Positions 8,720-17,406 are shown, numbered from the stretch's first letter. The stretch is DNA of 64,000 nt from Phreatobacter stygius (GCF_005144885.1 NZ_CP039690.1:806001-870000); one strand, 5' to 3'. Notes: generated by a model from the letters alone, not told the origin. Translations and numbers: made by a program.

Positions 8720-9199
8720 ATGGCGCCGCGCATTGCCTTCGAGGATTTCGTCGCCGGCCAGGTCGAAACCTATGGCGCCTATCCGGTCACCCGCCAGGAG
8801 GTGATCGACTATGCCAGCGAATTCGATCCGCAGCCGTTCCATCTCGACGACGAGGCCGGCCGGGCGTCGCTGCTCGGCGGGCTCGCCGCCTCCGGCTGGC
8901 ATTCCTGCGCCATCCTGATGCGGCTGAACTGCGATCACTTCATTACCGATTCCACCTCCATGGGCGGGCCCGGCATCGATGAGATGAAGTGGCTGAAACC
9001 GGTCTTTCCCGGCGACATCCTGTCGGTGCGCCGCGAGATCCTGGACGCTCGCCCGTCCGCCTCCAAGCCGGATCGCGGCATCGTCCGGTTCCGCTTCGAG
9101 CTGATCAACCAGACGGGCGAGGTGGTGCTGGTCCAGATCAACCCGATCCTGTTCGGCCGGCGCGCGGCGGGCGCAACCCAGGGAGCCGCTCATGTATGA
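8720..9199 (+). CDS. MaoC family dehydratase
   Basis: A 159-residue single hot-dog-fold protein of the MaoC/R-hydratase group. The hydratase-2 loop is FDPQPFHLDDEAG (catalytic Asp and His), followed by GGLAASGWH in the central helix. Such enzymes hydrate enoyl-CoA or related thioesters. Its 3' end overlaps the next MaoC gene by 8 bp, so the two are translationally coupled and may work as a heterodimer (inference). The exact acyl substrate is unknown. Confidence 0.9.
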   Translation: MAPRIAFEDFVAGQVETYGAYPVTRQEVIDYASEFDPQPFHLDDEAGRASLLGGLAASGWHSCAILMRLNCDHFITDSTSMGGPGIDEMKWLKPVFPGDILSVRREILDARPSASKPDRGIVRFRFELINQTGEVVLVQINPILFGRRAAGATQGAAHV

Positions 9200-9653
9200 C
9201 GACATCGTCATCGGCGAGCGCGAAGAGCTCGGCGCGCACACCTTCACGGCTGAAGCCATCATCGCCTTCGCCCGCAAATACGATCCGCAGCCGTTTCACA
9301 TCGACGAAGAAGCCGCCAAGCGGAGCCATTTCGGCGGGCTCATCGCATCGGGCTGGCATACCGGCGGGGTCTGGATGCGGCTGCGCGTCGAGCGTTGGAA
9401 GGCGATCGCCGCCGAACGGGCGGCCGAGGGCCTGCCGCCGCCGCGGAACGGCCCGTCCGGCGGCTTCAGCAATCTCGCCTGGTCGAAGCCGGTCTATGCT
9501 GGCGACACCGTCACCTATGCCGCCGAATTCACCACCAAGCGCCTGCTCGCCTCGCGGCCCGGCTGGGGCGTCGTGCTGAGCCGCAATACCGGCGTCAACC
9601 AGCGTGGCGACCTGGTGTTTTCCTTCGACGGTTCGGTCTTCCTGCCGCGCTGA
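9192..9653 (+). CDS. MaoC family dehydratase (second, adjacent copy)
   Basis: A 153-residue hot-dog-fold hydratase paralogous to the preceding gene. It keeps the catalytic loop (YDPQPFHIDEEAAKR) and GGLIASGWHTGG. The ATG lies inside the end of the first gene and follows GGGAG, so translation is coupled. The similar order of motifs suggests an old tandem duplication; different surface residues suggest different partners or substrates. No CoA ligase or thiolase is nearby to fix the pathway. Confidence 0.9.
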   Translation: MYDDIVIGEREELGAHTFTAEAIIAFARKYDPQPFHIDEEAAKRSHFGGLIASGWHTGGVWMRLRVERWKAIAAERAAEGLPPPRNGPSGGFSNLAWSKPVYAGDTVTYAAEFTTKRLLASRPGWGVVLSRNTGVNQRGDLVFSFDGSVFLPR

Positions 9654-9729
9654 CCGCCACCCGGCGGCCGGTCGATCGCGCCTTCGCGGGCCATGCGAGA
9701 ACTGTCCGTCGGGCCGGGCGCGAGACTGC

Positions 9730-10641
9730 CTAGGGGCCGGCGATGACCTTGTAGCTGTGCGCGCCGAGCGATCCCGCTGGCGAGCCGATGCCAAGCTCCA
9801 GGCGCACCGGGTCGAATTCGAGTTCGCCCATGAAGGCGTTTCTGGTCTTCGCATACATGCCGCCCTGATAGTCCAGTTCGGAACCGCCCGGCCAAGGGTC
9901 CAGGCAGAGGAACTTGGTCGCCGAATAACCGACGATGGTCAGGAAATGGGTTCGCGTATCGCCCTGGATGATCGGCTTGAAGCCGTCATGATGGATCAGC
10001 CAGACCCGAACCGGCGTCCCCTTGTCGAGCATTGTCTTGATCTTCGCGATGCCGAGTTTCAGGCGGTTCGCATTGAAGCGGAGGTCCGCCATCTTGTCGC
10101 TCTGCGGCGGCAGGTAGTAGGTGAAATAGGCGGTATGGGTCGGCTTGGTGAATATCTTGGTGCCATAGCCTGCGGCAACATCGCCGCAATTATACTGCCC
10201 GGCCGTCGTGTTCTGCGACAGAATATGGGTTGAATCGGACGGGTCGCTCAAAATGCGCGAGTACAAATAGACCTGCTTCGCGCTGCCGTTGGCCGCCAAT
10301 TGCGCGATGAGGTCGACGGTGTAGCCGAGCTGGTTGACCGGCTCGCCGCAGACCCGCATTTTCAGGTCCTTGCTGTACCGTTGCGTGGTTCCCGGCAGAT
10401 AGGCCGCGACGCCGAACGTCGTGCCGATGGCGGTCCCCTTCACCTCGAACAAGGTCGAAGCCGCCGGCTGCTTGGCGCTCAGCGCCGTCAAGGTGACGCC
10501 CGCCACGCTTCGATCGAGCGCGACATCAAGGCGATTGCCCTGGGGATCGCCGCCCCATTGCAGCAGCCGGATGGTGCGATCGAGCGGCAGATCAAAAGAC
10601 GAGATGTCACGTCCGTTCTCGGGGATCTTGAAATTTGCCAC
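9730..10641 (-). CDS. Putative papain-like cysteine protease-fold protein, unknown function
   Basis: A 303-residue protein that I do not recognise as a named family. The N-terminal part (about 1-95) looks beta-rich. The C-terminal part carries a possible Cys-His-Asp triad in papain order: Cys152 in GQYNCGDVAAGYG, His232 in THFLTIVGYS, and Asp248 in CLDPWPGGS. No signal peptide or membrane helix is visible. GTG start at 10641 with AGGA 7-8 nt before it. It stands alone, convergent with the maoC pair and preceded by a repeat-containing region. Peptidase activity is inference only. A secreted effector or toxin is another possibility, but no immunity-like partner is obvious. Confidence 0.6.
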   Translation of the reverse strand: MANFKIPENGRDISSFDLPLDRTIRLLQWGGDPQGNRLDVALDRSVAGVTLTALSAKQPAASTLFEVKGTAIGTTFGVAAYLPGTTQRYSKDLKMRVCGEPVNQLGYTVDLIAQLAANGSAKQVYLYSRILSDPSDSTHILSQNTTAGQYNCGDVAAGYGTKIFTKPTHTAYFTYYLPPQSDKMADLRFNANRLKLGIAKIKTMLDKGTPVRVWLIHHDGFKPIIQGDTRTHFLTIVGYSATKFLCLDPWPGGSELDYQGGMYAKTRNAFMGELEFDPVRLELGIGSPAGSLGAHSYKVIAGP

Positions 10642-11114
10642 AGCGGTCCTCCGCCTCGACAGCGTGAAATCGGCAGTCTTGAGCTGAAAAATAGGCTCGA
10701 CCTGAAAAACAGGACGCCATCATCCGCCGCTGGTGTTGACGGGAGATGGCATGAAAAGCTCGATTCCGAGATGAGCTGAAACATCGCGGCCGACCGCCTG
10801 TCGCGGGTCAGCGCGGCGGCACCCGTTCGCCGCGAACGCCATGGTCTTCCCGAACTTGACCGCGAGCCCCGACGCCCAGCCAGCCCGCGACCATCAGGCG
10901 AAGACCCCGGCCGATCCGCCTGACCACGACCGCACGCTCGCGAGCAGCCAGCTGGCGCGCCTCGGCATAGGAGTAGTGATGACGCCGATCGATCCACTTG
11001 GTCATCGCAACCCCCATCACGCCGACCTGGCTCGGCCAATTGCCCGAGACTACCTCTTTCCTTTGGTTCAAAAATCAGGCTACCATTCATCACTTCAATG
11101 ACCGGTGAGCATAA
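10642..11114. other. Intergenic region with direct repeats and a possible small ORF
   Basis: A 473-bp gap between the papain-like gene and a LysR gene. On the minus strand it holds two 13-bp dyads (plus-strand GCTGAAAAATAGG at 10683-10695 and CCTGAAAAACAGG at 10701-10713), 42-72 bp before the GTG start, a possible operator. A possible small minus-strand gene is listed separately. Otherwise no feature is evident. Confidence 0.45.
10808..11005 (-). CDS. Possible small basic protein, divergent from LysR gene
   Basis: A 65-residue candidate starting with MTKWIDRRHHYSYAEARQLA, with a GGGGG stretch 5 nt before its ATG. The sequence is basic, with a central segment (VVVRRIGRGLRLMVAGWLGVG) that could be an amphipathic or membrane-facing helix, somewhat like DUF1127-type small proteins. 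It lies head to head with the LysR gene, the classic position for a LysR target. The C-terminal half is low-complexity in composition. A longer start at 11017 is possible. Evidence is weak. Confidence 0.35.
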   Translation of the reverse strand: MTKWIDRRHHYSYAEARQLAARERAVVVRRIGRGLRLMVAGWLGVGARGQVREDHGVRGERVPPR

Positions 11115-12017
11115 ATGGACCGGGCTGCGGAAATGGAGATCCTGGTCGCCTGTGTCGATCACGGCGGGCTGACGGCGGCGGCGGAACGCTTGAATCTCAC
11201 ACCCTCCGCCATCTCCAAGGCGGTCACCCGGCTTGAGGAGCGGCTCGGCGTCAAGCTGCTCGAGCGCACCACCCGGCGGATCGCGCTGACGACCGAAGGC
11301 CGCGCCTTCTACGATTCCGCCCGAAGGATCATTGGCGAAATCAACGATGCCGAGGCTGGCGTCATGGAGAACCGCGGCAGGCCGCGCGGCACGCTGCGCA
11401 TCACATCCGGCGTTGCCTTCGCCACCAACCTGCTGGCACCGGTCCTCGGCGATTTCACCGAGGCCTATCCGGAGGTCACGATCGAGCTCGGCATTACCGA
11501 CCGCATGGTCGATATCGTCGCCGCCAACCTCGATATCGGCATCCGCACCGGCCCGGTCGGCGACGACCGGCTGGTCGGCCGTCGTTTCGCCGACGTCCAT
11601 CGCGTCATTGTCGCCTCGCCGGCCTATCTCGCGCGGCGCGGCAGGCCGCTGCATCCGGACGATCTCGCCCGGCACACCTGCATCACCCCGTCGAATGCAC
11701 CGGGCCTGTCGCTCTGGCCGTTTCGGCACGGCGGCCAGATCCGCCGGGTCGAGGTTCGCGGCACCGTAACCGTCGACGACGCCGCCAGCCTGCACGCGCT
11801 GGCGCTCGGCGGGCTCGGCATCACCCGGGTCGCCGACACCATCGTCGCCCCGTCGATCCGCACCGGACAGCTCGTGCCACTATTGGAAGCCCAGCACGTC
11901 GCCGAGCCCGTGCCCATGCATCTGGTCTTTCCGCCCGGCCGGCAGAGGTTGCCGAAGCTGCGGGTCTTCCTGGACTTCATCCAGGAGCGCTTCGGCACGC
12001 ATCGCTCGACACTGTAA
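11115..12017 (+). CDS. LysR family transcriptional regulator
   Basis: A 300-residue LysR protein. The winged helix-turn-helix is in residues 1-60 (LTAAAERLNLTPSAISKAVTRLEERLGVKLLERTTR), followed by the linker helix and a periplasmic-binding-protein-like effector domain from about residue 90 (GTLRITSGVAFATNLLAP). It belongs to the broad group that includes DsdC/AaeR-like and quinone/aromatic efflux regulators. The only divergent neighbour is the small ORF at 10808-11005, so the target is uncertain; it may act on its own promoter or elsewhere. Confidence 0.92.
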   Translation: MDRAAEMEILVACVDHGGLTAAAERLNLTPSAISKAVTRLEERLGVKLLERTTRRIALTTEGRAFYDSARRIIGEINDAEAGVMENRGRPRGTLRITSGVAFATNLLAPVLGDFTEAYPEVTIELGITDRMVDIVAANLDIGIRTGPVGDDRLVGRRFADVHRVIVASPAYLARRGRPLHPDDLARHTCITPSNAPGLSLWPFRHGGQIRRVEVRGTVTVDDAASLHALALGGLGITRVADTIVAPSIRTGQLVPLLEAQHVAEPVPMHLVFPPGRQRLPKLRVFLDFIQERFGTHRSTL

Positions 12018-12370
12018 CAAGCGCCCGGCGAGGGCGAAGCAGCCGAGGTGAACGGCCGGCACAGGACTGAAACAACGCCGAACCACAGTCCGCCCCATCG
12101 AACGGGAGATGACGCGATGAGCTTCGCACTTTCGCTGCTGCCGGCTGGCAAACCGGCCGTCACCTGCCGCTGACGCCGACATCCCGAGGTTTCACACACA
12201 GGCTTCACAAACGAGTTTCACAGTAGTGGCGCGCTGAACCCCACGCCCCCCCCGACGGCGCGCCAACCGGGTCTTGGAGCTTCGGCTCTGAACCCGTCGA
12301 GGGCCATGAGCTTGCGCAAGCGGGTTCATGGCCTTCAACCTTTTGGGGGTCTTCCACGCCAGTTTGTCCC
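12018..12370. other. Intergenic region between convergent LysR and apt genes
   Basis: A 353-bp gap without a credible gene. It contains a C-run (about 12242-12253), a small hairpin GAGC-TTCG-GCTC, and the overlapping palindromes listed separately. Short frames here show no coding bias. Confidence 0.5.
12289..12333. repeat. Overlapping alternative hairpins
   Basis: Two mutually exclusive palindromes share sequence. One pairs TGAACCCG (12289-12296) with CGGGTTCA (12321-12328); the other pairs GGCCATGA (12302-12309) with TCATGGCC (12326-12333). An inner GCTTGCGCAAGC (12310-12321) forms the core. It lies 38 bp beyond the stop of apt, between convergent genes. It could be a bidirectional terminator or a REP-type palindrome; no T-run follows. 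Confidence 0.5.
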
Positions 12371-12916
12371 TCAGTGTCCTTCGAAGGCCACCAGCGTGCG
12401 CACCGCGACATTCATCGCCCGGAGCTTGTCCGCCCCGCCGAGCTCCGGCAGGTCGACGATGAAACAGGCGGCCTCGATCACAGCGCCGACCTGCTGCAAA
12501 AGCTTGACCGCACCTTCCGCCGTGCCACCCGTGGCGATGAGGTCGTCGACCAGAATGACCCGCTCGCCCGGTTTCACCGCATCGACATGGATCTCCATCT
12601 CGTCGGTGCCATATTCCAGCTCATAGGCCATGCTGACGGTCTTATAGGGCAGCTTGCCCTTCTTGCGGATCGGCACGAAGCCGGCGGACAGCTGGTGGGC
12701 CACCGCGCCGCCGAGAATGAAGCCGCGCGCTTCCATGCCGGCGACCTTGTCGATCTTGCCGCCCGCCCAGGGCTGGACCAGCGCATCGACGGCACGGCGG
12801 AAGGCGCGCGCGTCACCGAGCAGCGTGGTGATGTCGCGGAACAGGATGCCCGGCTTCGGGTAGTCGGGAATGGTGCGGATCGCACGCTTCAGTTCGTCTT
12901 CCAGTCCGCTCGCCAT
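12371..12916 (-). CDS. apt: Adenine phosphoribosyltransferase
   Basis: A 181-residue purine salvage enzyme converting adenine and PRPP to AMP and pyrophosphate. The PRPP-binding motif [13 protein letters not shown] is at residues 121-133, and the family start [18 protein letters not shown] and the block [16 protein letters not shown] are present. Length is normal for bacterial Apt. It is near mtnP, whose product releases adenine from methylthioadenosine, so the two enzymes act in sequence. ATG start at 12916. Confidence 0.97.
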   Translation of the reverse strand: MASGLEDELKRAIRTIPDYPKPGILFRDITTLLGDARAFRRAVDALVQPWAGGKIDKVAGMEARGFILGGAVAHQLSAGFVPIRKKGKLPYKTVSMAYELEYGTDEMEIHVDAVKPGERVILVDDLIATGGTAEGAVKLLQQVGAVIEAACFIVDLPELGGADKLRAMNVAVRTLVAFEGH

Positions 12917-13016
12917 GCTGGTCTCCGCGACATCCCGCCGGCTCCCCGGATGAGGATGCGGTCTGCGCTTTCATAGGCCGTCCGCACACCGCAAGGAAAG
13001 GCGGGTGACGGAACCG

Positions 13017-13922
13017 TCACAAGCGAACCGTTTCGACGAGATAGTCGAGGAAGGCGCGCACGCGCGCCGGCAGATGCCCGCCCTGGCCGACGAAGATGGC
13101 GCTGATGTCTTCGGTATCGCCGGGATTGTAGGGCTCCAGCACCGGCACCAGCCGGCCGGCGGCGATATCGTCGCGGGTCTGCATGACCGACAGACGGGCC
13201 AGGCCGAGGCCGGCCAGGACCAGCTCGAGCATGGTCTCGCCATCGCTCGCCAGCGCATTGCCGACCGGCGACACGGTGACGATGCCGCCGGTCTCGTCGC
13301 GAAACGGCCAGCCCTCGACCAGCCGCGTGAAGCTGAAGCCCAGCAGATTGTGCTTCACCAGATCCGCCGGCGTCTCCGGCATGCCGTGGCGGGCGAGATA
13401 GCCGGGAGACGCCACCACCGCGACCCGGCTGATGCCGAGCTTTCGGGCCACCAGACGCGATTCGCGCAAGGGGCCGACCCGGATCGCCACATCGGCGCGC
13501 TGTTCCAGGAGATCGACCACGGTATCGGTCAGCACCAGGTCGAGCGAAACCTGCGGATAGCGGGCGAGGAAGTCCGGGATGAGCGGCACCAGGTAGCGCC
13601 GGCCGAAAGCGACATTGGCATTGACCCGAAGCCGGCCGCGCGGGCTGGCGCCGGCCGCCGCCTCGCGTTCGGCGGTATCGAGATCGCCGAGGATCTGCAC
13701 CGCCCGCTCGTAGAACACCGCGCCTTCGGCGGTCAGTTGCAGGCTGCGGGTGGAGCGGTTGATCAGCCGCACGCCAAGCCGGGTTTCGAGCCTCGCGATC
13801 AGCTTGCTCACCGCCGAGGGCGTCATCCGGCAGGCCCGCGCGGCAGCCGAGAAGCCGCCGAGTTCGATGACCCGGACGAACACGTCCATCTCGCCCGAGC
13901 GATTGATGTCCTGTCGGCTCAT
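13017..13922 (-). CDS. LysR family transcriptional regulator
   Basis: A 301-residue LysR protein of the widespread group with a short DNA-binding domain of the form MDVFVRVIELGGFSAAARAC followed by RMTPSAVSKLIARLETRLGVRL. The effector domain starts at about residue 90 (GRLRVNANVAFGRRYLVPLI). It is divergent from an MFS efflux-type gene (123-bp gap), the usual arrangement for a LysR regulator of a drug or metabolite exporter. Confidence 0.93.
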   Translation of the reverse strand: MSRQDINRSGEMDVFVRVIELGGFSAAARACRMTPSAVSKLIARLETRLGVRLINRSTRSLQLTAEGAVFYERAVQILGDLDTAEREAAAGASPRGRLRVNANVAFGRRYLVPLIPDFLARYPQVSLDLVLTDTVVDLLEQRADVAIRVGPLRESRLVARKLGISRVAVVASPGYLARHGMPETPADLVKHNLLGFSFTRLVEGWPFRDETGGIVTVSPVGNALASDGETMLELVLAGLGLARLSVMQTRDDIAAGRLVPVLEPYNPGDTEDISAIFVGQGGHLPARVRAFLDYLVETVRL

Positions 13923-14045
13923 GGTGAGTTCAATTCACAGGCGCTATTCCTTCAGGCAGTCTAGTTCATCAATGGCTGCGGGTCCACTTGGCAAGGTGAC
14001 GCCGGCATTCCGCCGGCCGCCCTCACCTTGGCCGGACACCTTCCC

Positions 14046-15224
14046 ATGCCCCTTGCCCTCTATGCGCTCACCGCCGGCGCCTTCGGTATCGGCGTCACCG
14101 AATTCGTCATCATGGGTCTCCTGATCCAGGTCGGCGCCGATCTCGGCGTCTCGATCTCCGCTGCCGGCCTGTTGATCTCGGGTTATGCGCTGGGCGTCGT
14201 CGGCGGCGCCCCCTTGATGACCGGCCTCACCGCCCGCTGGCGGCGCAAGACCGTGCTGGTCAGCCTGATGATCGTCTTCACCCTCGGCAATCTCGCCTGC
14301 GCGCTTGCACCCGACTACTGGTCGCTGATGGCCGCTCGCGTGCTGACCGCCTTTGCTCATGGCACCTTTTTCGGCGTCGGCTCGGTGGTCGCCACCGGCC
14401 TGGTCGCGCCGAACAAGAAGGCGTCCGCCATTGCCATCATGTTCACCGGCCTGACGGTTGCCAATATCCTCGGCGTGCCCTTCGGCACCTGGCTTGGCCA
14501 GGCGCTCGGCTGGCGCTCGACCTTCTGGGCCGTCACCCTGATCGGCCTCGTCGCGGTCGCGGTCATCACACTTGCCGTGCCGCGCGACGACAAGCCGGAA
14601 GCTTCCGGCAGCCTCAAGGACGACCTTGCGGTGTTCGCGCGCCCGCAGGTGCTGCTCGGTCTTGCCATGACGGTGTTCGGCTGGATCGGCGTCTTCGCGG
14701 TGTTCACCTATATCGCGCCGATCCTGACCGGCATCACCGGCTTCCCGGATGGCGCGGTGTCGCCGATCCTGCTGGTCTTCGGCGTCGGCCTGGTCGCCGG
14801 CAATCTCGGCGGCGGCAAGCTCGCCGACCGCTGGCTGATGCCTTCGGTGCTCGGCACGCTCGCCGCACTCGCCGTCGTGCTGGTGCTGATGACCTTCGCC
14901 ATCCATGACAAGATTGCCGGTGTCCTGTTTGTCGGGCTGCTCGGGGTTGCCGCCTTTGCCACCGTGCCGCCGCTGCAGATGTGGCTTCTGGAAAAGGCCG
15001 AAGGCGCCGGCCAGGGCCTGGCGTCGAGCCTCAATATTGCAGCCTTCAACCTCGGTAACGCCATTGGCGCCTGGCTCGGCGGCGCGGTGATCGACCACGG
15101 CCCCGGCCTCGGCGCGATCACCTGGGTGGCGGCGCTGGCGCCATTGGCCGCCCTTGCCATCGCGCTGGTCAGCCGGCGCCTGGAAGCGCCGCGCCGGCTG
15201 GTCGCCTCGACCGAATGCCCCTGA
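14046..15224 (+). CDS. MFS transporter, DHA1 (AraJ-like) efflux family
   Basis: A 392-residue, 12-helix permease. It shows the family N-terminus ALTAGAFGIGVTEFVIMGLL, the A-loop GGAPLMTGLTARWRRKTVL, and motif C-like glycine-rich helices (VANILGVPFGTWLGQALGWR), as in arabinose/chloramphenicol-type exporters. The start at 14046 (ATG) is preferred to the in-frame TTG at 14028, since the family begins a few residues before the first helix. It is divergent from the LysR gene and followed by an esterase gene after 45 bp, probably in one operon. The exported compound is unknown. Confidence 0.9.
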   Translation: MPLALYALTAGAFGIGVTEFVIMGLLIQVGADLGVSISAAGLLISGYALGVVGGAPLMTGLTARWRRKTVLVSLMIVFTLGNLACALAPDYWSLMAARVLTAFAHGTFFGVGSVVATGLVAPNKKASAIAIMFTGLTVANILGVPFGTWLGQALGWRSTFWAVTLIGLVAVAVITLAVPRDDKPEASGSLKDDLAVFARPQVLLGLAMTVFGWIGVFAVFTYIAPILTGITGFPDGAVSPILLVFGVGLVAGNLGGGKLADRWLMPSVLGTLAALAVVLVLMTFAIHDKIAGVLFVGLLGVAAFATVPPLQMWLLEKAEGAGQGLASSLNIAAFNLGNAIGAWLGGAVIDHGPGLGAITWVAALAPLAALAIALVSRRLEAPRRLVASTECP

Positions 15225-15269
15225 CATCGCGCCGTCCCGACCGCCCTGTCCGACCTGCAAGGACCAGCC

Positions 15270-16208
15270 ATGCCCCTCAACGCCCAAATCCAGGCGATCA
15301 TCGATGCCGCCGGCGCGGCGCGCCCGGCCGATGTCGCGCCGATTGATTTTACCACCATCTCCGGCGCCGATTTCCGCGCCACCTTCGTGCCGCCGGCGCC
15401 GTCGGCCGCGCCGGTCGTCCTGCCCAGGGTCGAGGACCTGATGATCGCGGGCAGCCGTGGGCCGATGGCGGTCAGGCTCTATTACCCCTGGGGTGACGGC
15501 CCCTTCCCGATCACCCTCTATTTCCATGGCAGCGCCTTCGTCGTCGGCAGCCCCGACCTGACCGACGGCATCACCCGGACACTCGCCCGCGACGCCGGCA
15601 CGCTGGTCGTCTCGGTCGACTACAGCCTTGCCCCGGAAGCGCCGTTTCCGGCGGCGGTCGACGATGCCCATGCCGCACTCGCCTGGGTCCATGACCAGGC
15701 CGGCGAGATCGGCGGCATCGCGACCAGGATCGCTGTGGCCGGCGACAGTGCCGGCGGTACTATCGCCGCGGTGCTCGCCCAGGAATCCCGCCACGGCGGC
15801 CCGCCCGTCCGGCACCAGCTCTTGTTCTATCCGGTGCTCGACTGCGCCTTCGACACGCCGTCCTACCAGGCCAATGCCGAAGACCCTTTCCTCAGCCGCA
15901 ACATGATGCGTTGGGCCTGGCGGCAATACTTGCCGGACCCCGGCCTGGCGGCGCAGGTGCGCGCTTCACCGTTGCGCCAGACCGACCTGGCGGGCGTGCC
16001 GCCGGCAACCATCTTCACCGCCGAATATGACGTGCTGCGCGACGAGGGCGAGGCCTATGCGGCCGCCCTCGAAAAGGCCGGTGTGGCGGTGACGCTGAAG
16101 CGCTGGCCAGGCCAGGTTCACGCCTTCCTGCTGATGCAGGGTGCGGTCGACGACGCCGACATCGCGCTTGGCGAGGCCGCCGCCGCACTGCGCCGGGCCT
16201 TGGCTTGA
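15270..16208 (+). CDS. Alpha/beta hydrolase, hormone-sensitive lipase (HSL) family
   Basis: A 312-residue esterase. The nucleophile elbow GDSAGG has Ser160, the oxyanion-hole motif reads HGSAF (residues 86-90, where the family usually has HGGGF), and the acid and base are in TAEYDVLRDEGEAYA and GQVHAFL. HSL enzymes hydrolyse short to medium acyl esters. The changed HGGG loop may alter substrate choice. It lies 45 bp after the exporter gene, so it may act on the same compound, for example in detoxification (inference). Confidence 0.9.
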   Translation: MPLNAQIQAIIDAAGAARPADVAPIDFTTISGADFRATFVPPAPSAAPVVLPRVEDLMIAGSRGPMAVRLYYPWGDGPFPITLYFHGSAFVVGSPDLTDGITRTLARDAGTLVVSVDYSLAPEAPFPAAVDDAHAALAWVHDQAGEIGGIATRIAVAGDSAGGTIAAVLAQESRHGGPPVRHQLLFYPVLDCAFDTPSYQANAEDPFLSRNMMRWAWRQYLPDPGLAAQVRASPLRQTDLAGVPPATIFTAEYDVLRDEGEAYAAALEKAGVAVTLKRWPGQVHAFLLMQGAVDDADIALGEAAAALRRALA

Positions 16209-16223
16209 GGCGGGCTTCGAAGT

Positions 16224-16458
16224 GGCGAATGGCGAGTAGCGACTAGGCCGTGGCTGACGGCGAAGAGATTGTTCCGCCCCGGGCCTGGCCTCACAAGCCT
16301 CGCACCTCGTCTTGGCCGGGCTTGTCCCGGCCAAGACGATGAGCCTACGAAAACGAGGGCGGCACCGGGGCGGAGAGGCGAAGGCGGTGCCTCACGGAAC
16401 ACGAGCTTCAAGAGCGGCTCGCCATTCCCGATTCGCTACTCGTTATTCGCCATTCGCC
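16224..16458. repeat. MITE-like intergenic element with terminal inverted repeats
   Basis: The gap between the esterase gene and mtnP is almost filled by a 235-bp unit with imperfect terminal inverted repeats: GGCGAATGGCGAGTAGCGA at 16224-16242 and its inverse at 16433-16458, which has a 7-bp insertion. Inside is a perfect palindrome, GTCTTGGCCGGG-CTTGT-CCCGGCCAAGAC (16309-16337). No coding sequence is apparent. It resembles REP/MITE-type elements known in this bacterial order and may also end transcription from both sides. Confidence 0.5.
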
Positions 16459-16460
16459 CG

Positions 16461-17330
16461 CTACAGCACCCGCCCCGCCACCGCGTCGAGCTTGGCGAGC
16501 AAGGCCGGATCGCGCTGCTCCTTGGCGGTGACGATGGCGAATTCGAGCGCCCGGTCGGACCCGACGGGGCACGGTTCATGCTCCGCCGGAAAGTCGCGCG
16601 CCAGCCGCGCGACCAGGCGGCGGCCCTTGTCGGCATTGGCGTTGAGGTGGTGCATGACCAGCGCCACGTCGACCGGACCAGCTTCTTCATGCCAGGCATC
16701 GAAATCGGTGACCATGCCGACAAAGCAATAGGCGATCTCGGCTTCGCGGGCGAGCTTGGCCTCCGGCATGGAGGTCATGCCGATCAGGTCCCAGCCCTGC
16801 GCCTTGTGGAACAGGCTTTCGGCCAGCGTCGAGAAGGCCGGGCCTTCCATGCAGACCGACGTGCCGCCAACCGCATGGCCGATGCCCGCGGCGGCGGCGG
16901 CCGCCGCCACGCGCTTCTGCAGGAGCGGCGCGACCGGATGGGAAAAGGCTACATGGGCGACGCAGCCGGCGCCAAAGAAGCTCGGCTCGCGCTTGAAGGT
17001 CCGATCGATGAACTGGTCGGCCAACACGAAAGTGCCGGGCGGCAGGTCGCCCTTGAACGAGCCGACCGCGGAGAGCGACACCAGGTCGGTCACCCCCATC
17101 CGCTTCAGCACGTCGATATTGGCGCGGTAGTTGATGTCGGACGGACCGAGGACATGACCGCGGCCATGGCGCGGCAGGAAGACGATGTCGGTCGCGCCGA
17201 GCCGGCCACGGCGGACCAGATCGGAGGGCTCGCCCCAGGGCGAGGCGACCTTGATCTCCTCGACCGCCTCCAGCCCCGGCAGATCATAGATCCCGGAGCC
17301 GCCGATGATGCCGAGCACCGCCTTGGTCAT
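16461..17330 (-). CDS. mtnP: S-methyl-5'-thioadenosine phosphorylase
   Basis: A 289-residue trimeric PNP-family enzyme that splits methylthioadenosine into adenine and methylthioribose-1-phosphate in methionine salvage. Signatures are GIIGGSGIYDL at the N-terminus, FLPRHGRGH, SAVGSFKGDLPPG and GTSVCMEGPAFST. The start at 17330 follows GGGGGACGAC; the longer frame from 17399 reads through the petC terminator and is rejected. The C-terminal half keeps the SMPEAKLAREAEIAY and MVTDFDAWHEE blocks. The released adenine can feed apt, 3.5 kb away. Confidence 0.96.
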   Translation of the reverse strand: MTKAVLGIIGGSGIYDLPGLEAVEEIKVASPWGEPSDLVRRGRLGATDIVFLPRHGRGHVLGPSDINYRANIDVLKRMGVTDLVSLSAVGSFKGDLPPGTFVLADQFIDRTFKREPSFFGAGCVAHVAFSHPVAPLLQKRVAAAAAAAGIGHAVGGTSVCMEGPAFSTLAESLFHKAQGWDLIGMTSMPEAKLAREAEIAYCFVGMVTDFDAWHEEAGPVDVALVMHHLNANADKGRRLVARLARDFPAEHEPCPVGSDRALEFAIVTAKEQRDPALLAKLDAVAGRVL

Positions 17331-17353
17331 GTCGTCCCCCGATCGCTGACATG

Positions 17354-17377
17354 AAAAGGGCCGCTCGCGCGGCCCTT
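17354..17377 (-). terminator. petABC operon terminator
   Basis: Read on the minus strand, AAGGGCCGC-GCGA-GCGGCCCTT followed by TT gives a strong GC hairpin ending in a T-run (TTTT across 17357-17354). It stands 30 bp after the petC stop and before the mtnP start. Confidence 0.8.
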
Positions 17378-17406
17378 CGTCAAGCTGTCGTTTCGGCATC
17401 AGCCGG

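Noticed and set aside
13944-15926. 660-residue minus-strand open frame opposite the MFS transporter and esterase genes
   Set aside because: It is antisense to two well-supported genes. Its composition (Asp/Arg/His/Gly-rich) is the usual shadow of high-GC coding sequence.
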